Source: Candidatus Limnocylindrales bacterium
GTDB taxonomy: Bacteria; Desulfobacterota; Binatia; UBA1149; CAITLU01
Reading direction: 5' to 3'
Assembly: GCA_035626395.1 (NCBI GenBank)
Contig: DASPNR010000007.1
Location: 186,001 to 250,000, forward strand
DNA: 64,000 bases
Shown here in pieces: positions 31,531-43,162 of this stretch. How positions within the stretch are numbered: the first letter of the stretch is position 1; each line of letters starts with the position of its first letter. The notes beneath the pieces were generated by a model. The model was not told where the DNA came from, did not search any database, and was given only the letters and a program-made list of their open reading frames with translations. Both the position numbers and the translations under genes were made by a program.

Positions 31531-33030
31531 TCAGCGCTCCTGCTCGGGGTCGGCCGAAGAATCGTGCAGGTCGCCGGGCCCTTCCTCATCTTCCATCGAG
31601 CCGGCACGCTCGGCCTCGGCCATGGCGGCCGCACCCATTCCGGCTGGGGCCACGATCATGCGTCGGTAGAACCCGGCGCCGAGCGCGCGCACCTCCACGT
31701 CGGCTTCGGCGGCGAGCGCCTGCTGGAAGAACTTACGGTCGCGTGGGCTCATGGGACTGACCTGCACGGTACGCTGCTCGCCGAGCGCCCGCCCGCGCAG
31801 ACGCTGCGCGAGATCGATGAGCGCTTCGCGCCGCCGGCGCCGATAGTCGCCGATGTCGAGCAGCACGCGCCCGTCCCCGGAGCCTTCGCCGCGCATGACC
31901 ATGCGATTGACGATGTGCTCGAGCGAGTCGAGCGTCTGGCCGCGGCGTCCGATGAGCAGGCCTTCGCTATCGGCACGAACGGAGACGACGACCTCTCCGA
32001 CGACGTCGTCGATCTCGGCGGCCACGTCGCAGGGGAAGCCCATCCGGCTCATCAGATCCTGCACGATCTGCAGAGCCCGCTCACGCGCCGTTTCAAGATC
32101 GACGCTCTCGCCGGCGGCGCCGCGGGCCTCCTCGGCGTCGCTGCCCGGCTCCGGTCCAGGCTCGGCACTCGACATTCCGCCGAGACTGGAGGCCGGCGTC
32201 GGCTCGGCTGCAGCGCCTTGGCCGGCTGCACCCTCTGCGGAGCTGTCGTTGCGCGTCCAACGCGGCAGTTCGGCTCGCTGCGCCGGCTCCGGCAGGTGCT
32301 CTCGGTTTTCCGATTCCGCGCCGGGTGACGCCGCATCCGCCTGTCTCGTTTCGCCGCGCGGACGTTCGCCGCGCGGCTCCTGCGAGCGGCCGCGTCTGTC
32401 GCGGCCCTCGCCGCCCTGGCCGCGGCCGCCCCGTCGATCGCGACCGCCGCGTTCACCACGGCCGCGCTCCTCTCGCGGGCGCTCCTCTCGCGGCCGCTCC
32501 TCTCGCGGGCGCTCCTGGTTCTGACGCTCGTCCCTGCCGCGCTCGTCGCGAGGACGGTCCTCGCGGCGCTGGTCATCGCGACCGCGGCCGCGCTGCTCCT
32601 CTCGCGGCCGCTTCTCACGATCGCGGTCGCGCTGCCGCCCGCGCTGGTCTTCCCGGGGTCGTTGCTCTTCGCGGCCGCCACGCTGCTCGCGGCCGCCGCT
32701 GTCGGCTCGCCGCTCTTTCTCTTCGGGCGCGCGGGTCTCGCCGCCCTCGGCGCGAGTCCCTCGGCCGCGGCCGCCGCGGCGGCGCCGGCGCCGCGGTTTC
32801 TCCGACAGGTCGCTGGAGGCCGACATGTCGAACTCCTCTCCGTCCAGCATCACTCCGCGGCGCAGCGTCGCACGCACCTTGGCACGCCGTGCGCCGATAC
32901 CGAGAAACCCGGCGCGAGGATGATGGACGATTTCGATGTCGACTTTGTCGCGGCTGGTGCCGAGCTGGTTGAGCGCCACTTGAATGGCCTCATCGATGGT
33001 TCGGCCCTGCGCTTCGATGGTCGTGGACAT
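31531..33030 (-). CDS. jag: Jag/KhpB RNA-binding protein with a very long Arg/Glu-rich linker
   Basis: 499 residues, about twice the common length. Jag_N domain (1-50: QGRTIDEAIQVALNQLG and HHPRAGFLGIGARRAKV), then a low-complexity linker at about 75-250 dominated by Arg, Glu and Gly (PREER and RDRRG units). An acidic Ala-rich stretch follows, then the KH domain with GLLIGRRGQTLDSLEHIVNR and the R3H domain (RALGAGFYRRMIV). It binds RNA and, with KhpA, affects cell wall growth in Gram-positives. Placed directly after yidC as usual. Part of the linker is a 15-base tandem repeat. Confidence 0.93.
   Translation of the reverse strand: MSTTIEAQGRTIDEAIQVALNQLGTSRDKVDIEIVHHPRAGFLGIGARRAKVRATLRRGVMLDGEEFDMSASSDLSEKPRRRRRRGGRGRGTRAEGGETRAPEEKERRADSGGREQRGGREEQRPREDQRGRQRDRDREKRPREEQRGRGRDDQRREDRPRDERGRDERQNQERPREERPREERPREERGRGERGGRDRRGGRGQGGEGRDRRGRSQEPRGERPRGETRQADAASPGAESENREHLPEPAQRAELPRWTRNDSSAEGAAGQGAAAEPTPASSLGGMSSAEPGPEPGSDAEEARGAAGESVDLETARERALQIVQDLMSRMGFPCDVAAEIDDVVGEVVVSVRADSEGLLIGRRGQTLDSLEHIVNRMVMRGEGSGDGRVLLDIGDYRRRRREALIDLAQRLRGRALGEQRTVQVSPMSPRDRKFFQQALAAEADVEVRALGAGFYRRMIVAPAGMGAAAMAEAERAGSMEDEEGPGDLHDSSADPEQER
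32466..32516. repeat. 15-base tandem repeat inside jag
   Basis: Three consecutive units of the pattern gctcctctcgcggsc followed by a partial fourth. On the minus strand they encode repeating PREER/REERP. The period is a multiple of three, so length changes would keep the frame. Confidence 0.85.
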
Positions 33031-33039
33031 GACGGTACC

Positions 33040-34632
33040 CTAGCTGGCCTGACGGTTGGACAGGTATTGCTGCCCGATCGACAGGATGTTGTTGGAGAGC
33101 CAGTAGAGCACCAGACCGGCGGGGAAGTTCACGAACATCACCGTGAAGATCACGGGCATGAAGAGCATCATGCGCTGTTGCGTGGGATCCGCCGTACTCG
33201 GCGTCATCTTTTGCTGAACGATCATGCTGGCGCCCATGAGCAGCGTCAGGACCGGTATGCCCGGCGGCGACAGGAATGGAATGGCCAGGTGTCCGAGCCT
33301 GTCGGGTTGGGAGAGATCGTCGATCCAGCCGAAGAACGGTGCGTGCCTGAGCTCGATGGCTTGTAGCAAAACGTTGTAGAGGCCGACGAAGACCGGCAGC
33401 TGCAGCAACATGGGCAGGCATCCCGCGAGCGGGTTGACCTTGTGCCGCCGGTACAGCTCCATCATCTCGCGATTGAGCTTTTCGCGATCGTCCTTGAAGC
33501 GCTCCTGGATCTTCTGGATCTCGGGCTGGATGCGCTGCATGCCCTTCATGGCCTCGATCTGCCTCTTGTTGACCGGGTAGAAGAGCAGGCGGACTGCGAT
33601 GGTGAGCAGAATGATGGCCCAGCCGTAGTTGCCGACGACGCGCTCGATCAGCAGCAGCGCCCACATCAGCGGCTTGGCGATGATCCAGAACCATCCGAGG
33701 TCGATGGCCTGGTCGAGGTCATGCCCGAGCTTCTCCAGCTCGGGCATGCTCTTGGGCCCGATGTACATCTGGTACTGGACCCGCTCGGTTGGCGCGGTCG
33801 ACCACAGCGTTGCCTGGCCGGCGCCGTCGCCCGTGGCCGCGATCAGCTTGGCCGGCACCGGCTCCTCGGGGACGTACGCCGCCAGGAAGTAGTGCTCGGC
33901 ATAGCCGGCCCAGGAGAAGCGGCCCTCGAGCACCGCCGGCTCCGTCAGGCCATTGGCGGCGAAGAACTGCAGGTCCATGTCCACGTAGGCGACCGGTCCC
34001 TCGTTGGCTGCCTGGCTGCTGTCGGCCGTCAGTCCGCGCGACCACGAGACGCCGATCGGCGTGGCACCCAGGCCCTTGGCCTCTACGGTATACCCGAGAA
34101 GGTAGCTGCCGCCGCGCAGCTCGAGCGTCTTCGAGACCGTCCCGCCCGAGGCCGTGCGGCCAACCATCGTTACCGTGGCGGTCTGTCCTGGACCGACCTC
34201 GGTCGCCGTGGACTTGAGCTCATAGGCAATGGCCCGGTCATCGACGACGCCGCCCGTCGCGCTGCGCCACACCACGGCGAGCGGTTTCGCGCCATCGGCG
34301 TGAATGAGATCGTAAGGACCGCTCTCGGGGTCGGCGGTGGCAGGATACTTGTTGAGCTCAAAGCTGGTCAGGCGGCCGCCGCGCGAGACGAAGACGGCAC
34401 GGTAAAGGTCCGTGCGGACCTCGAGCGTCGGGCCGGGCGGGGCGGCGGCATCAGCGGCCGGCTCGGGGGCGCCGCTGGCAGCGACGTCCGAAACCGCGTT
34501 CGGTGCTTCGGGCGAGCTTGCACTGGTGGTCTGCTGCGCGTCCGGAGCAGGCGGCGGCGCAGGGACCAGGAGCTGGAATCCGACCAGGATCGCCAGCGAC
34601 AGGGCAAGGGCCAGGACTAATCTCGTTTCCAC
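33040..34632 (-). CDS. yidC: membrane protein insertase YidC (long Gram-negative form)
   Basis: 530 residues. N-terminal membrane anchor (LVLALALSLAILVGFQLLV), an Ala/Pro-rich linker, a large periplasmic domain (about 70-330), then the conserved insertase core: YGWAIILLTIAVRLLFYPVN, QPEIQKIQERFKDDREKLNREMMELY, NPLAGCLPMLLQLPVFVGLY. The periplasmic domain is the mark of the diderm form. ATG follows yidD; jag starts nine bases downstream. Confidence 0.97.
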   Translation of the reverse strand: METRLVLALALSLAILVGFQLLVPAPPPAPDAQQTTSASSPEAPNAVSDVAASGAPEPAADAAAPPGPTLEVRTDLYRAVFVSRGGRLTSFELNKYPATADPESGPYDLIHADGAKPLAVVWRSATGGVVDDRAIAYELKSTATEVGPGQTATVTMVGRTASGGTVSKTLELRGGSYLLGYTVEAKGLGATPIGVSWSRGLTADSSQAANEGPVAYVDMDLQFFAANGLTEPAVLEGRFSWAGYAEHYFLAAYVPEEPVPAKLIAATGDGAGQATLWSTAPTERVQYQMYIGPKSMPELEKLGHDLDQAIDLGWFWIIAKPLMWALLLIERVVGNYGWAIILLTIAVRLLFYPVNKRQIEAMKGMQRIQPEIQKIQERFKDDREKLNREMMELYRRHKVNPLAGCLPMLLQLPVFVGLYNVLLQAIELRHAPFFGWIDDLSQPDRLGHLAIPFLSPPGIPVLTLLMGASMIVQQKMTPSTADPTQQRMMLFMPVIFTVMFVNFPAGLVLYWLSNNILSIGQQYLSNRQAS

Positions 34633-34677
34633 GCAGCCGCCTCCAGCGGCTGCAGCCTGTCCTCGTGGTCCCTGGTT

Positions 34678-34920
34678 CTACTGAACGGGATCATAGCCTC
34701 CCTCGCAAAAGGGATGGCATCGGGCGATGCGCCCGAGCGCGCGCGCGGTGCCGCGCAAAGGTCCGTATCGACGGATCGCTTCGGCAGCATAGCTTGAGCA
34801 GGTTGGATGGAATCGACAGCTCGGCCCCAGCACGGGCGAGATCAGCGTCCTGTAGATCGCGATGATCGCGAGAAGGAGGCGGCCGAGCATCTCCATGGGC
34901 AGACGACGCGCGGCGAACAT
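34678..34920 (-). CDS. yidD: membrane protein insertion efficiency factor YidD
   Basis: 80 residues in this reading. The hydrophobic amphipathic N-terminal segment [18 protein letters not shown] is followed by the invariant [19 protein letters not shown], then [13 protein letters not shown]. The ATG at 34896 (72 residues) is an equally plausible start, closer to the usual length. The start at 34920 lies four bases downstream of the rnpA stop. Confidence 0.92.
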   Translation of the reverse strand: MFAARRLPMEMLGRLLLAIIAIYRTLISPVLGPSCRFHPTCSSYAAEAIRRYGPLRGTARALGRIARCHPFCEGGYDPVQ

Positions 34921-34924
34921 CGCA

Positions 34925-35320
34925 TCATCGTTCGCCGCCGCTGTCGGTGTCCCGCTGGAGAACGGCTGCCAACTCGCGTTCCACATCCTTGAAGCCCAGT
35001 GTTTCCGCGCCGGCTCTTACGATGACCACGATGTCGGAGCCCGGCTGCAACTTTGTCCGGTGCAATCGAAAAAATTCGCGGACTCGGCGCTTCACTCGGT
35101 TCCGCTCCACCGCGCCACCGACCTTGCGGCTCGCGGTGATTCCCAGGCGGGTCTCTCCGGTGGGACTCGGTCCCTGGAGGACGAGGAAGTGCTCTGTCGC
35201 TTGGCCGCGTCTGCCGCGCTGGAGTTTGAGAAAGTCCCTGCGCGAGCGGATGCGGTGCGCCCTTGTCAGCCGCTGGTCCGTGCTACCGATGCGCGCGCTT
35301 GGCCGGGGTCGTAACGGCAA
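34925..35320 (-). CDS. rnpA: ribonuclease P protein component
   Basis: 131 residues. The RNA-binding signature [13 protein letters not shown] and the upstream [19 protein letters not shown] are typical. It assists the RNase P RNA in 5' maturation of tRNAs. The only ATG/GTG/TTG before the conserved part lies inside rpmH, so this reading overlaps rpmH by 38 bases in another frame. The N-terminal 15 residues are read from that overlap. Confidence 0.94.
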   Translation of the reverse strand: MPLRPRPSARIGSTDQRLTRAHRIRSRRDFLKLQRGRRGQATEHFLVLQGPSPTGETRLGITASRKVGGAVERNRVKRRVREFFRLHRTKLQPGSDIVVIVRAGAETLGFKDVERELAAVLQRDTDSGGER

Positions 35321-35444
35321 GCCGCTTGCGTCCCTTCGCCCGACGACGCTTGATCACCAGCCTGCCGCCTGGCGTGGCCATGCGAGCCCTGAAACCATGA
35401 CGGCGGCGCCGTCGGACATTGCTAGGCTGGTATGTTCTCTTCAC
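35283..35444 (-). CDS. rpmH: 50S ribosomal protein L34
   Basis: 53 residues read from a GTG start: [27 protein letters not shown], then [17 protein letters not shown], ending AKRAHR and TAG. The sequence is unmistakable L34 with a short C-terminal extension (TTPAKRAHR instead of stopping near RLAV/LSA). That extension is the stretch overlapped by rnpA. First gene of the rpmH-rnpA-yidD-yidC-jag-mnmE run. Confidence 0.97.
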   Translation of the reverse strand: MKRTYQPSNVRRRRRHGFRARMATPGGRLVIKRRRAKGRKRLAVTTPAKRAHR

Positions 35445-35506
35445 GGTGGCAGTTCCCTTGGCGGTGCACCCTGACGGGCGCGCGGTCCCATGACCGCAGC
35501 CAGGGG

Positions 35507-35535
35507 TTTTTGTCAGCGAAGGGTACGCTTGTCAA
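35507..35535 (-). promoter_or_regulatory. candidate promoter for the rpmH operon
   Basis: On the minus strand TTGACA is followed after 17 bases by CAAAAA, a perfect -35 and a moderate -10, about 60 bases before the L34 start codon. It sits in the only sizeable spacer between gpsA and rpmH. Confidence 0.5.
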
Positions 35536-35580
35536 CGCACATCACCGGCTGGACATGGCGGCGTAGGAGGCAGGCGCCTG

Positions 35581-36582
35581 TCAGTCGAACTCGGGCTTGA
35601 GGCGCCGCCGGAACAGTTCCTCGAGCGCCTGGGTGGGCGGCATGTTTTCGTAGAGGACCTTGTAGGCGCACTCGACGATGGGCATCTCGACTCCCTGCCG
35701 GTCCGCCAGGTTCTTGACAGATCGCGTATTGCGAACGCCTTCGGCCACCATCCGCATGCTCGAAAGAATCTCGCCGATCGACTCGCCGCGCCCGAGTCTC
35801 AGCCCGACCTGCCGGTTTCGCGAGAGGTCGCCCGTGCAGGTGAGCACGAGGTCGCCGATGCCCGACAGCCCCGACATCGTCTCCGGGCGCGCGCCCATCG
35901 AAACGGCCAGCCGCATGATCTCGGCCAGCCCGCGCGTGATGGTCGCGGCTCGCGCATTGAGCCCGTAGCCGAGGCCGTCGGATACTCCGGTGGCGATGGC
36001 CATGACGTTCTTGACCACGCCGCCGAGCTCGACGCCGACGACGTCGGTGCTGCGGTAGACGCGCAGCATCGGCGCGTGGAAGTAGTGCTGGATGCGTTCG
36101 GCGACCTCGTCGGTCTCGGCGGCGGCCACGACCACCGCCGGCTTTCCCGAAGCGACCTCGACCGCGAAGCTCGGCCCCGACAGGCATCCTACACGCGTGC
36201 CGTCGCCGACGGCGTCGGAGATCACGCCGTGCATCGTCTTCAGGCTGTCGTCCTCGATGCCCTTGCTGGCCGAAACCACCAGCGCGTCGGGCCGCGTCTC
36301 CGACGCAGCGCGCTTCATCGTCTCGGCCATCGCGTGCGAAGGAACCACGGCCACGACCAGCTCGGCCTCGGCCACGGCCTCACGGAGATCGGTAGTGGCG
36401 CGCAGCCGCCGACAGAGCGGAACGCCGGGCAGATAGGCGCGGTTCTCGTGGTGCTCGTTGATGGCGCTGGCGACTTCGGCGCCGCGTGACCACAGTGCGA
36501 CGTCGTAGCCTTTCTCCGAGAGCATCGTGGCCAGGGCAGTTCCCCAGCTGCCCGCTCCGATCACTGCCGCACGCGTGGTCAC
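35581..36582 (-). CDS. gpsA: glycerol-3-phosphate dehydrogenase (NAD(P)+)
   Basis: 333 residues. N-terminal Rossmann motif VIGAGSWGTALATML, then LVVSASKGIE with the conserved catalytic Lys, GPSFAVEVASGKPAVVVAA, and the C-terminal GLSGIGDLVLTCTGDLSRNRQVG. It makes sn-glycerol-3-phosphate for phospholipids. ATG start seven bases after the gyrA stop, so it is likely the last gene of a gyrA-gpsA unit. Confidence 0.97.
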   Translation of the reverse strand: MTTRAAVIGAGSWGTALATMLSEKGYDVALWSRGAEVASAINEHHENRAYLPGVPLCRRLRATTDLREAVAEAELVVAVVPSHAMAETMKRAASETRPDALVVSASKGIEDDSLKTMHGVISDAVGDGTRVGCLSGPSFAVEVASGKPAVVVAAAETDEVAERIQHYFHAPMLRVYRSTDVVGVELGGVVKNVMAIATGVSDGLGYGLNARAATITRGLAEIMRLAVSMGARPETMSGLSGIGDLVLTCTGDLSRNRQVGLRLGRGESIGEILSSMRMVAEGVRNTRSVKNLADRQGVEMPIVECAYKVLYENMPPTQALEELFRRRLKPEFD

Positions 36583-36589
36583 CGATGAA

Positions 36590-39049
36590 TCACTCCTCGT
36601 CGCCGCCGCTTTCCTTCTCCGCTACCGGCGCAACCGAAACCACGTGCTCGCCGGCCTCGACGTCGAGCTTGACGAGCGTGACGCCCTGGGTGTTGCGGCT
36701 CATGATCCGCACGTTTTCCATCGCGATGCGGATCATCTTGCCGTCGCTCGTGACGATCATGACCTCGTCCTCGTCGCTGAGGATCTGCAGCACGCCCACG
36801 ACCGGACCGGTCTTCGGCGTCAGATTCATCGTCTTGACGCCGCTGCCGCCGCGATGGATCAGACGGTAGTCGTCGACCGGGCTGCGCTTGCCCATGCCGT
36901 TGGCGGACACCGTCAGCAGCGTCGCGCCGGGCCGCACGATCTCCATCGCCACGACGCGGTCATCCTCGTCCACGTTGACGCCGCGCACGCCGCCGGCGCC
37001 GCGGCCCATCGGCCGCACCTCGCTCTCGTTGAACCGCGCGAGCTGTCCGCTGCGCGTCGCGAGCGCCACCTGGTCGTCGCCTGCAGTCAGGCGCGCGGCG
37101 ATGAGCTCGTCACCGTCGGTCAGGTTGATGGCGATGATGCCGCTGGCTCGGGGGCGGGAGTACTCGAGCAGCGGGGTCTTCTTGACAATGCCCTTGGCGG
37201 TCGCGAACAGGACGAACGTATCTTCCGAAAAGTCCCGCACAGGCAGGAACGTCGAGAGCTGCTCGCCGGGCGCGAGCTGCAGGAGGTTGACGATGGCCTT
37301 GCCGCGCGCGGCACGGCCCGCCTGCGGAAGCTCGTGCACCTTCTTCCAGTAGACGCGCCCGCGATTGGTGAAGAACAGCACGTAGTCGTGCGTCGAGGCC
37401 GTGAACATGTGCTCGACGAAGTCCTCGCCCTTCGTCGTGGCGCCGACCTTGCCGCGGCCTCCGCGGCGCTGCGCGCGATAGAGCGAGACGGCGTTGCGCT
37501 TGATGTAGCCTTCGTGGGAGACGGTCACGACCATCTCCTCTTCCACGATCATGTCTTCGATCGTGATCTCGCCGGTCGCGTCCTCGATCTGCGTGCGGCG
37601 CTCGTCGCCATACTGCTTGCGCAGCGTCTCCAGGTCGGTGGCGATGATCTTGACGACCTCACGCTCGTCGGCGAGGATCTGCCGCAGCCGTTCGATAACC
37701 TTCTGCGTCTCGCGGTACTCCTCGAGAATCTTGTCGCGCTCCAGCCCCGTCAAGCGCTGCAGACGCATGTCGAGAATCGCCTGCGCCTGGATGTCGCTCA
37801 GGCCGAAGCTCTTCATCAGGCCGTCCTTGGCGGTCGGCGTATCCTTGGAGCCGCGAATGAGCTTGATCACGGCATCGAGGTTGTCGAGCGCGATCTTCAG
37901 GCCTTCGAGCAGATGCAGCCGCGCTTCGGCCTTGCGCAGGTCGAAGACCGTGGCGCGAGTGATGATCTCCTTGCGATGCGCGATGAACTCCTCGAGCATC
38001 TGCTTGAGATTGAGGAGCCGCGGGCGGCCCCCGACCAGCGCCAGCATGATGATGCCGAACGAATCCTGCATCGGCGTCTGCTTGTAGAGATTGTTCAGCA
38101 CCACCAGCGGCACGGCATCGCGCTTGAGCTCGATGACGATGCGCATGCCCTCGCGGTCCGATTCGTCGCGAAGGTCGGAGATCCCGTCGAGCTTCTTGTC
38201 GTTGACCAGCTCGGCGATCTTTTCGATCAGCCGCGTCTTGTTGAGCTGGTAGGGGATCTCGGTGACGACGATGCGCGTGCGCCCCGTACGCTCTTCGGTC
38301 TCGGTGTTGGCGCGCGCGCGGACGGTCAGGACGCCGCGGCCGGTCTTGTACGCATCGACGATGGGCTGGCGGCCGTAGATGATGCCGCCGGTCGGGAAAT
38401 CAGGACCCTTGACGATCCGCAGCAGCTTCTCGATCTTGATGTCGGGATCATCCATGACGGCGAGCAGCGCGTCACAAATCTCGCCGAGGTTGTGCGGTGG
38501 AATGTTGGTTGCCATTCCCACGGCGATGCCGGCCGATCCGTTCACGAGCAGGTTCGGGAGCCGCGCCGGCAGCACCGCGGGCTCGTGCGTCGTCTCGTCG
38601 TAGTTGGGGACGAACTCGACGGTCTCCTTGTCGATGTCCGCCAGCATGTCTGCGGCGATGCGCGCCAGGCGCACCTCCGTGTACCGCATCGCGGCCGGTC
38701 GGTCGCCGTCGACGGAACCGAAATTGCCCTGACCGCTGATCAGCGGGTAGCGCAGCGAGAAGTCCTGCGCCATGCGCACGATCGTGTCGTAGACCGCGGT
38801 GTCGCCGTGCGGATGGAATTTGCCGATGACGTCGCCGACGACGCGCGCCGACTTCTTGGGCGGCTTGTTCCATTCGTTGCCGAGCTCGCTCATCGCGTAC
38901 AGGACGCGGCGGTGCACGGGCTTGAGTCCGTCGCGGACGTCGGGCAGGGCGCGCCCGACGATCACGCTCATGGCGTAGTCCATGTAGGACGTACGCATCT
39001 CGTCCTCGATGGTGACGGGAACCGGTGGGAACTTGCCGATCGGTGCCAT
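36590..39049 (-). CDS. gyrA: DNA gyrase subunit A
   Basis: 819 residues. The breakage-reunion domain contains [20 protein letters not shown] and the active-site Tyr in [14 protein letters not shown]. The C-terminal beta-pinwheel carries the GyrA box [11 protein letters not shown], which separates it from ParC. The position equivalent to E. coli Ser83 is Thr, as in wild-type P. aeruginosa. Starts four bases after gyrB, so the two subunits are co-transcribed. Confidence 0.98.
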   Translation of the reverse strand: MAPIGKFPPVPVTIEDEMRTSYMDYAMSVIVGRALPDVRDGLKPVHRRVLYAMSELGNEWNKPPKKSARVVGDVIGKFHPHGDTAVYDTIVRMAQDFSLRYPLISGQGNFGSVDGDRPAAMRYTEVRLARIAADMLADIDKETVEFVPNYDETTHEPAVLPARLPNLLVNGSAGIAVGMATNIPPHNLGEICDALLAVMDDPDIKIEKLLRIVKGPDFPTGGIIYGRQPIVDAYKTGRGVLTVRARANTETEERTGRTRIVVTEIPYQLNKTRLIEKIAELVNDKKLDGISDLRDESDREGMRIVIELKRDAVPLVVLNNLYKQTPMQDSFGIIMLALVGGRPRLLNLKQMLEEFIAHRKEIITRATVFDLRKAEARLHLLEGLKIALDNLDAVIKLIRGSKDTPTAKDGLMKSFGLSDIQAQAILDMRLQRLTGLERDKILEEYRETQKVIERLRQILADEREVVKIIATDLETLRKQYGDERRTQIEDATGEITIEDMIVEEEMVVTVSHEGYIKRNAVSLYRAQRRGGRGKVGATTKGEDFVEHMFTASTHDYVLFFTNRGRVYWKKVHELPQAGRAARGKAIVNLLQLAPGEQLSTFLPVRDFSEDTFVLFATAKGIVKKTPLLEYSRPRASGIIAINLTDGDELIAARLTAGDDQVALATRSGQLARFNESEVRPMGRGAGGVRGVNVDEDDRVVAMEIVRPGATLLTVSANGMGKRSPVDDYRLIHRGGSGVKTMNLTPKTGPVVGVLQILSDEDEVMIVTSDGKMIRIAMENVRIMSRNTQGVTLVKLDVEAGEHVVSVAPVAEKESGGDEE

Positions 39050-39053
39050 CGGC

Positions 39054-41609
<2,556 letters not shown>

Positions 41610-41626
41610 TCAGTGACCCGCGCTGA

Positions 41627-41656
41627 AGTAAAGCCGAGACCTGCGCGCAGCCTCAA
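41627..41656 (-). promoter_or_regulatory. candidate promoter for gyrB-gyrA
   Basis: Minus-strand TTGAGG, 18 bases, then TTTACT (four of six -10 matches), in the 248-base gyrB-dnaN spacer about 115 bases before the gyrB ATG. Moderate match only. Confidence 0.35.
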
Positions 41657-41758
41657 TGATTCCTACTGTATTTTCAGCAGGTTACGCGCGAGCTGGCGGC
41701 CTGGGCGCAGACTAAGGCGGCTTCCCCGCCGGTGCCCTGTGCAGGCGGCGGCGGCGCC

Positions 41759-42874
41759 TCAGATGCGCATCGGCATGACCACGTAGCTGTAGCTCGGGTC
41801 GGCCCCTCGGATGACGCCGGGGCTCAGCTGGTCGCCGAGCCCGATCTCGACTTTGGAGCCTTCCGGCAGCACCTGCAGCACCTCCTGGAGGTAGCGGGCG
41901 TTGAACCCGATCTCCAGAGCGGCACCGCCGTACTCGACCTCCAGGTCCTCGCGCGCCTCGCCGACATCGGGATCATTGGCGCTGATTTCCAGGCGGCCGG
42001 GGCTGACACCGAAGCGGATGCCGCGGGCGCGCTCGCTCGACAGCAGGGATACCCGGCGCACCGTCTGCAGAAGCGCATCGCGATCGACCTGCAGGAGATT
42101 GGGGCTCTCCTTCGGCACCACCTGCTTGTAGTCGGGGAAGGTCCCCTCGACCAGGCGCATGCTCAGCGTGCAGCCCGGAAGGTCGAGCGTGGCCTCGCTC
42201 GCCGAGACCTTCAGCGTCACCGTCCCTGTCGTCTCCGGCAGCAGCTTGAGAACTTCGCTGAGCCCCTTGCGCGGAAGGATCACGCCTTCCTTCAGCGCCC
42301 CGCCCTTGGTCTTGCGGTCGATCATCGCGAGGCGGTGGCCGTCGGTCGCGACCATCCGCAGCATTCCCTTCTTGGCGCCGGCGTCCAGGTGCACACCGGC
42401 CAGGTTCGAGCGCGTGTCGTCGTGGGAGACCGAAAAGACCGTCTTGGTGATCATCTCGGCGAGCTCGGCGGCGTCGAGCTCGAAGGTCGGAGCGTCGGCG
42501 CCGTTCGGGCCTCCCGAAGGCATGCCCGGGTGATCCGCTGGGTCGATGCCGGCCAGCCGGAAGTTGGAACGGCCGTAGGAGACGCCAACCCAGTTGTTGT
42601 CGAGACTGCGGACGGTGATCTCGGGCGAGCTGGACTCGCGGACGATCTCGAAGAGCTTTCTCGCCGAGAGGGCGATGGCGCCGGGCTCGCTCGTCTTGGC
42701 GGGGCAGGTCTGGCGCAGGCTGACCTCGAGGTCGGTCGCGACGACGGCCAGCCCGTCGGCTCCGGCCTCGATGACCAGATTGGCCAGAATGGCCATCGCA
42801 TGACGCCGATCGACCACACCCTGAGTGCGGCCGAGGAGTCGCAGAAAGTCTTCGCTGCCGATCGTGATGTTCAT
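41759..42874 (-). CDS. dnaN: DNA polymerase III sliding clamp (beta)
   Basis: 371 residues, three beta-clamp domains. Starts MNITIGSEDFLRLLGRTQGVVDRRHAMAILANLVIEA, has the central GVHLDAGAKKGMLRMVATDGHRLAM, and ends in the conserved YSYVVMPMRI. It encircles DNA and tethers the replicative polymerase. It follows dnaA, but recF is not found between it and gyrB. Confidence 0.98.
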   Translation of the reverse strand: MNITIGSEDFLRLLGRTQGVVDRRHAMAILANLVIEAGADGLAVVATDLEVSLRQTCPAKTSEPGAIALSARKLFEIVRESSSPEITVRSLDNNWVGVSYGRSNFRLAGIDPADHPGMPSGGPNGADAPTFELDAAELAEMITKTVFSVSHDDTRSNLAGVHLDAGAKKGMLRMVATDGHRLAMIDRKTKGGALKEGVILPRKGLSEVLKLLPETTGTVTLKVSASEATLDLPGCTLSMRLVEGTFPDYKQVVPKESPNLLQVDRDALLQTVRRVSLLSSERARGIRFGVSPGRLEISANDPDVGEAREDLEVEYGGAALEIGFNARYLQEVLQVLPEGSKVEIGLGDQLSPGVIRGADPSYSYVVMPMRI

Positions 42875-43162
42875 GGCCTGCGTCCGGATCCGTTCCTCAT
42901 AAAAAAGGATCTCTTCTTATTTGCTGTTAATGGCTGGCCGCCAGCCCGGGGATATCCGGCTGAAGGGCTCGATGTTGCGAAGGAAATTCGCGCAGAGCCC
43001 TTGTGCGGTCACGCGCAAGGGCAGGTGCATAGCCCTTCCGCCTCGGCATGGGAAGCCGCTACCGCACCAGCCAGCGACATCTTCTGCAAAGCTTGTCCAC
43101 GGCGGACGCGCACGGTGCTCTGCGCTCATGGCTCGCGCCGGCGCGGGACGCGCCGCAGCGGT
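42875..43162. other. dnaA-dnaN spacer with A/T-rich stretch and dyads; candidate origin element
   Basis: 288 bases without a gene. Next to dnaN lies an A/T-rich stretch (about 42897-42930, with cataaaaaagg and cttatttgctgttaatgg) in an otherwise G+C-rich region. Further on are near-perfect 10-base inverted arms (42998-43007 and 43012-43021, one G-T pair) and repeated gaagggc/gcccttc words. One DnaA-box-like TTGTCCACG is at 43093. It fits a DNA-unwinding element or a dnaN promoter region. Confidence 0.4.
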
